36,030 bases of DNA from MSPOR6 sp964652195. Its GTDB lineage: Bacteria > Poribacteria > WGA-4E > WGA-3G. The position numbers and the translations under genes are program-made. Shown piece after piece: positions 32,635-36,030 of this stretch. The stretch lies in contig CAZZBB010000054.1 in assembly GCA_964652195.1 (NCBI GenBank), forward strand, positions 1-36,030. Reading direction: 5' to 3'. The notes beneath the pieces are model-generated. The model was not told where the DNA came from, searched no databases, and saw only the letters and a program-made list of their open reading frames with translations. Each line of letters begins with the position of its first letter. Positions within the stretch are counted from its first letter, which is position 1.

Positions 32635-33417
32635 CTAATTATTCTCGTCCTTATTTTCTTTTCCCTGATTAAGAAACGGACTTAATAAATCAATTGGGAT
32701 AGGAAATATGATTGTAGAATTTTTCTCCGCACTTACTTCTACCATTGCTTGAAGGAACCGTAATTGGACTGCGGTTGGTTTCTTACTAAGGAATTCTGCT
32801 GCATCTGTAAGAATCTCAGCTGACTCAAATTCCCCTTCAGCATGGGTTACCTTTGCCCGTCTCTCTCTTTCCGCTTCAGCTTGTTTTGCCATGGCTCGTT
32901 GCATCTCTGCGGGTAGATCCACTTGTTTAATTTCCATGGTATGCACTTCTATACCCCAAGGATCGCATTGTTCCTTAATGATATTCTTTAAATCCTCATT
33001 GAGTTTTTCACGTTCAGACAGTAGATCGTCTAATTCTGCACGTCCTAATACACTTCGCAGTGTCGTTTGTGCAACTTGTGAAATAGCAAATCCAAAATCT
33101 TCTACTTCAATTACAGCTTGATCTGGGGTCTTTACTCTAAAGGTAAGTACAGCATTAACTGCTACAGAGACATTATCTTTTGTGATAATATCCTGAGGAG
33201 GGACATCGTTTACAATTACCCGTAAACTTACACGCTGAACCCGTTCAATCCAGAACGGTATTAACATGATCAATCCTGGCCCGCGTGTTCCTACAAGTCG
33301 TCCTAATCGAAAGACAACTGCACGTTCATATTCCTTCATTATCCTTACACTGGTTAAGATCATTACTACGACACCAATTGCTATTGCAAAATAGTATGGT
33401 GGTATTTGTTCAGGCAT
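32635..33417 (-). CDS. SPFH/band-7 family protein (slipin/stomatin-like)
   Basis: 260 residues. One N-terminal membrane segment (FAIAIGVVVMILTSVRIM, about 9-26), then an SPFH domain: EYERAVVFRLGRLVGTRGPG, VSLRVIVNDVPPQDIITKDN and 'AEMQRAMAKQAEAERERRAKV' helical region. This is the prokaryotic stomatin/slipin pattern, which forms membrane microdomain oligomers, often paired with an NfeD-type protease; none is adjacent here. It is 38 bases past the convergent KamA gene. Role is probably membrane organisation or proteolysis control. Confidence 0.93.
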   Translation of the reverse strand: MPEQIPPYYFAIAIGVVVMILTSVRIMKEYERAVVFRLGRLVGTRGPGLIMLIPFWIERVQRVSLRVIVNDVPPQDIITKDNVSVAVNAVLTFRVKTPDQAVIEVEDFGFAISQVAQTTLRSVLGRAELDDLLSEREKLNEDLKNIIKEQCDPWGIEVHTMEIKQVDLPAEMQRAMAKQAEAERERRAKVTHAEGEFESAEILTDAAEFLSKKPTAVQLRFLQAMVEVSAEKNSTIIFPIPIDLLSPFLNQGKENKDENN

Positions 33418-33438
33418 TTATTAAAGATCCTTTCTATA

Positions 33439-34452
33439 CTAATTCTCTGTAATTTGTTTTATCTTATTAAAGAAAGCTTGTTTCCGTGAAGTGTTTATTT
33501 GCCATTGTACTGGAACAGACTGATACCCATGCCAATAGTCATTTTCCCCAGGGTCAAAATAACCCCATGAGGCATATTCACTTATTGCTGCAACACAGTT
33601 GTTGAATGGCTTATCAAAATCAAAGTGGTCATCTTCATTGAAGAGTATAGGCATGGGTCGATAGCCAGAAACTTTTCGTGTTTGTTTGACCATTTCAACG
33701 ATGCGATTTGGATCACTGACACCATTTCCATGAATTAATATAAAATCAGAGGATTTTACTACATTCTCTTCTGGTATTCGTCCCCCGCCATAACTCGTAC
33801 CGACTAAAAATCTCTTACCATCCCTGGATATTGATTTAACATGATCAATCAATTCATGTACTCTATCAGGTTGTAAAATCTCATGTGAATACCTTACATT
33901 ACATTCGTTATTCACTTCAACAATAACATTTGTATAATTATTATCGAACAACCAATTGGTGATATTATCCACAGCATATATCACAGCATTCTCGTCATTA
34001 ATTCTGTGATCTTGTCCAAAATAAAAATAACCAAGAATAACAACCATACCTAATTCGTCAGCAAAATCAATAATTCGTTTTAAGCGAGAGAGATAGTCGG
34101 GGTTGAGTTTTCCTTCCGATTCGATACCTGAATTATGCCAAGGTTGTGCTTTTGAATATCCTTCAGGACTACCACCTTGTAGATTAATCGTAAATGCTAA
34201 AATTCCATACTCACACCAAGTTGGCATCGCAGCTAAGAATTCCCTGGTATTCCGTTCGGCATCCCATTTTCCTGTATCAGGATAACTCCATTGACTAACC
34301 GTATCAGGATTTCTATCATCAAAGATACCTTGAACCATTCGACTGTTTAGGAGTAATCCTTCTATCTTTTTATCTTCAAAATAACGTCCAGCATACGTGA
34401 TTTCTCCATTAATGTAAAAAGCATCTTCAACTATATCTACAATAGTATTCAT
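33439..34452 (-). CDS. Glycoside hydrolase-like protein, clan A (GH5-like) TIM barrel
   Basis: 337 residues from the ATG at 34452, which has AAGGAG seven bases upstream; an in-frame ATG at 34479 is less likely. No signal peptide is seen. Pattern: N-terminal strand-rich segment (AFYINGEITYAGRYF), then a (beta/alpha)8-like sequence with 'FADELGMVVILGYFYFGQDH', 'NVIVEVNNECN' carrying the acid/base pair N182-E183, and 'PMPILFNEDDHF' with E273 as probable nucleophile. These fit clan GH-A retaining hydrolases. Substrate unknown; a cytoplasmic or non-classical location is implied. It lies 21 bases upstream of the slipin gene, same strand. Confidence 0.72.
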   Translation of the reverse strand: MNTIVDIVEDAFYINGEITYAGRYFEDKKIEGLLLNSRMVQGIFDDRNPDTVSQWSYPDTGKWDAERNTREFLAAMPTWCEYGILAFTINLQGGSPEGYSKAQPWHNSGIESEGKLNPDYLSRLKRIIDFADELGMVVILGYFYFGQDHRINDENAVIYAVDNITNWLFDNNYTNVIVEVNNECNVRYSHEILQPDRVHELIDHVKSISRDGKRFLVGTSYGGGRIPEENVVKSSDFILIHGNGVSDPNRIVEMVKQTRKVSGYRPMPILFNEDDHFDFDKPFNNCVAAISEYASWGYFDPGENDYWHGYQSVPVQWQINTSRKQAFFNKIKQITEN

Positions 34453-34484
34453 TTCTCTCCTTGGGTAGTGTTGATTCATAAATC

Positions 34485-34530
34485 AGATCTATATGTAGGG
34501 TGGAATGAAATTATCAGTTCATATAGATCT
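34485..34530. promoter_or_regulatory. 11-bp perfect inverted repeat upstream of the GH-like gene
   Basis: AGATCTATATG (34485-34495) and its exact reverse complement CATATAGATCT (34520-34530), with a 24-base spacer, begin 32 bases upstream of the GH-like start codon. The right arm extends into a perfect 14-base palindrome ATATAGATCTATAT (34521-34534). Position and symmetry suggest an operator for a dimeric regulator or a hairpin in the leader. Regulator unknown. Confidence 0.45.
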
Positions 34531-34561
34531 ATATTCTGCAATGTTCATACAATGGGGTATT

Positions 34562-34627
34562 ATAGCAGCAAATGAAGCTATTATCAATACTATCATAGCA
34601 GCAAATGAAGCTATTATCAATACTATC
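34562..34627. repeat. Perfect 33-bp tandem duplication
   Basis: A 33-base unit beginning ATAGCAGCAAATGAAGC is present twice back-to-back (34562-34594 and 34595-34627) with no mismatch. It lies in a region without a convincing gene. A multiple-of-three unit leaves the overlapping plus-strand open frame intact, but that frame is otherwise unconvincing. Confidence 0.9.
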
Positions 34628-34939
34628 ATGAGTGTGTCTACCACGAATAATATATACTTTAATAATTACTATAGTTTGGACAGTTTTTGGCTGTCAGGAC
34701 TTGCAACAGGTATAAAATTGCTATGTAAACACTTCTTTTTATCTCATTTTCTGTTAGAAATCAGCATTTTGGTCTATTTTTTGAATAAAATCTTGAAAAA
34801 ACATAATTTTGCACAAGTTATGTCGTATATTCAATTGTTAATCCTAATATCCAGAGAAAAAATAAGGTGCAAAAACAGACCTTTAATCCTAAATTCCCAG
34901 ATTAAAAATGGTGATAATGTTGAATTTCTCCATGCGTCG

Positions 34940-34981
34940 AAAAAGTGAAAAAAGTTACACTTTTTCCTACATTTTGTAGGA
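34940..34981. terminator. Two adjacent small hairpins
   Basis: AAAAAGTG (34940-34947) pairs with CACTTTTT (34958-34965) around a 10-base loop, and CCTACA (34966-34971) pairs with TGTAGG (34975-34980) around TTT directly after it. Both are perfect. The first ends in a T-run on the plus strand, so it could terminate transcription, but no plus-strand gene ends nearby. Confidence 0.35.
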
Positions 34982-35369
34982 TTAAAATTGGTGTAAATTC
35001 CCTCTCTAACCTCTGTCATAGACTGACTTTACTCCACTTTGAATTAACTTTATAAGAATTTGCAAAAAGTGTGATATTGTGTTTTTGTTGCCTTGCGAAT
35101 TTTGACAATTTCAACCTGCATATTATAGTTGATTTTTTGACATAAAGAATTTATTGTATTTAGGACGTTTTCATAGATATTCATCATTTATTCTCTTCTT
35201 ATTTATTTCCCATTAAGGTTATGATTTTGGAGTAGAATCTCCTCAAATCTTTATTCAATTTTGTGCTTTGTAATACCATTTCTAAATGAATAGTTGTCAT
35301 ACATTACCATGTTATACCATTCCTATTAATTTTTGTTCCGTTAGCAATTGCTATAAATGAAGTGTTGTG

Positions 35370-35396
35370 TGGCACAAACTAAAAGTTTATGCTACA
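35370..35396. repeat. 12-bp hairpin, possible repetitive intergenic element
   Basis: GTGGCACAAACT (35370-35381) folds onto AGTTTATGCTAC (35385-35396) around loop AAA: ten Watson-Crick pairs, one G-U and one C-A mismatch. Compact imperfect palindromes of this kind are typical of REP-like elements. I have an uncertain memory of similar motifs in related genomes. There is no T-run. Confidence 0.45.
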
Positions 35397-35510
35397 AAAG
35401 AGAGTCGTGATATATCAGAAATAGTATTATATTTTTTCAGTGCAGTTCCAAACCGAACGATAAGTGTGAATTGTTGATTACATATCCTCGTAGTGAAACA
35501 ACGCAGCATA

Positions 35511-35545
35511 CACCTATGGAATACTGCGGTATTGATTCGTAGGTG
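35511..35545. repeat. Two-part hairpin
   Basis: Outer stem CACCTA (35511-35516) / TAGGTG (35540-35545) encloses an inner stem AATAC / GTATT with a TGCG loop. The two stems are separated by small internal loops. It lies 37 bases past the stop of the minus-strand gene ending at 35583 and could act as its 3' structure. Confidence 0.35.
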
Positions 35546-35582
35546 AAACCCAACATTTCCTGTATATAATTGCTTCTTTGAA

Positions 35583-36029
35583 TTATTCTGGAATCTCCAT
35601 TTTTTGATCTGATAGTGCTTCTTTCTCCGTGAATTTGGCTTCAACAGTTTCTCTTTCTTGGAGTAATCTCTTAGTCGTGATAATTGATTTCAGGATTTGG
35701 TGTGCGAGTGGTATTCGCGTCATGTCATTTTCTTCCACTATCTGCTTTTTTGCTATCTGGTATAGTGCTTCTAATTCTTCAATACTATTATATGGATTAT
35801 CCAAACAGTTTGTTTGTAGATCCTGCAAATATGCCTTCCTCTCCTCTTGGAAGAATTTTCGATATTTTTTTGGAAATTGTGTATGACTAATATTTAACCT
35901 ACGGAACCGATTCGAAAGCATATCATGTATTCTTTCGTTTTTTAGTTCTTTTTCCTTTGAGAAAAGTTTTTCACCTTCTGTAAGGTGTTCATCATAGTCG
36001 AGAATCCATTCATGCTCATCGTTCGCTTC
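35583..36029 (-). CDS. Partial unidentified protein, running off the window
   Basis: The minus-strand frame is open from the window edge to TAA at about 35583, encoding at least 148 residues. Visible are EANDEHEWILDYDEHLTEGE, then a charged helical stretch KLFSKEKELKNERIHDMLSN, FPKKYRKFFQEERKAYLQDL, and IEELEALYQIAKKQIVEEN. It is rich in Lys and Glu with no membrane segment. An internal ATG at 35921 would give a 112-residue product, but the upstream frame reads naturally into it, so the gene likely starts outside the window. I do not recognise the family; a phage or DNA-associated protein is conceivable. Confidence 0.55.
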   Translation of the reverse strand, partial: EANDEHEWILDYDEHLTEGEKLFSKEKELKNERIHDMLSNRFRRLNISHTQFPKKYRKFFQEERKAYLQDLQTNCLDNPYNSIEELEALYQIAKKQIVEENDMTRIPLAHQILKSIITTKRLLQERETVEAKFTEKEALSDQKMEIPE

Positions 36030-36030
36030 C

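Larger units (their letters stand above)
34628..35582. other. Long intergenic region without a supported gene
   Basis: About 950 very AT-rich bases. Contents seen: near-duplicate 14-mers GATTAAAAATGGTG (34900-34913) and GATTAAAATTGGTG (34980-34993, one mismatch), hairpins at 34940, 34966, 35370 and 35511 (listed separately), and no convincing reading frame on either strand. It may hold promoters for flanking genes or decayed mobile or repeat sequence. Confidence 0.5.

Noticed and set aside
34505..34948. 147-residue plus-strand open frame containing the 33-bp duplication
   Set aside because: No recognisable domain, no proper ribosome site, composition typical of AT-rich non-coding DNA, and the repeated segment is an in-frame artefact of a 33-base unit.
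35387..35644. 85-residue minus-strand open frame
   Set aside because: Overlaps the end of the better-supported minus-strand gene in another frame and covers the 35511 hairpin; no domain is seen.
1..36030. CRISPR arrays, tRNA or rRNA genes, prophage or transposase genes
   Set aside because: I looked for regularly spaced repeats, cloverleaf-like sequences and transposase motifs on both strands and saw none. Short or decayed examples could be missed without computation.

Overview
The window is an AT-rich bacterial chromosome segment with no rRNA, tRNA, CRISPR array or intact insertion sequence that I could find. Gene content (LamG-like secreted protein, phytanoyl-CoA dioxygenase family protein, Ycf48-type repeat lipoprotein, propeller-SpoIIE sensor, a DUF4926-like remnant, many lipoproteins with TPRs) resembles what I remember of Candidatus Poribacteria and related marine or sponge-associated lineages. 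That placement is an inference from gene mix, not a phylogenetic result. Lysine/diaminopimelate synthesis through DapB and DapL (LL-diaminopimelate aminotransferase) fits such lineages.

Layout. 1-4024 (+): the tail of an unidentified gene, a LamG-like secreted protein, tsaB, a two-domain exported redoxin, and a polysaccharide flippase. The redoxin reading frame is interrupted by an in-frame TGA that reads as selenocysteine (U-P-V-C motif, with a SECIS-like hairpin directly downstream). 4025-4832 is a gene graveyard holding minus-strand remnants of aroA and of a DUF4926-like gene, followed by a short secreted protein. 5316-14115 (+): dapB, a lipoprotein with about 14 Ycf48-like repeats that overlaps dapB, a PhyH-family protein, dapL, and a 1283-residue propeller/Y_Y_Y/membrane/SpoIIE phosphatase. 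14178-19419 (-): a sugar kinase-nucleotidyltransferase fusion, a GNAT acetyltransferase and a membrane-anchored HExxH peptidase with TPRs. 19593-20063 (+) is a small lipoprotein. 20086-30671 (-): purC, a TPR lipoprotein, a MacB/YbbAP-like ABC exporter pair, a hotdog thioesterase, two adjacent envelope proteins that share NTF2-like domains, and disA. 30968-32596 (+): cyclophilin and a KamA-family radical SAM enzyme. 32635-34452 (-): a slipin/band-7 protein and a clan-A glycoside hydrolase-like protein. 34453-35582 is mostly non-coding, with several hairpins and a 33-bp tandem duplication. The window ends inside an unidentified minus-strand gene.

The strongest unusual signal is the selenocysteine redoxin (1687-2553), which ordinary gene calling would split in two. 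Next come the kinase-nucleotidyltransferase fusion, the pair of envelope proteins carrying four related NTF2-like domains, the aroA relic, and an RHK in place of RHR in DisA. No classic defence or mobile system is visible.
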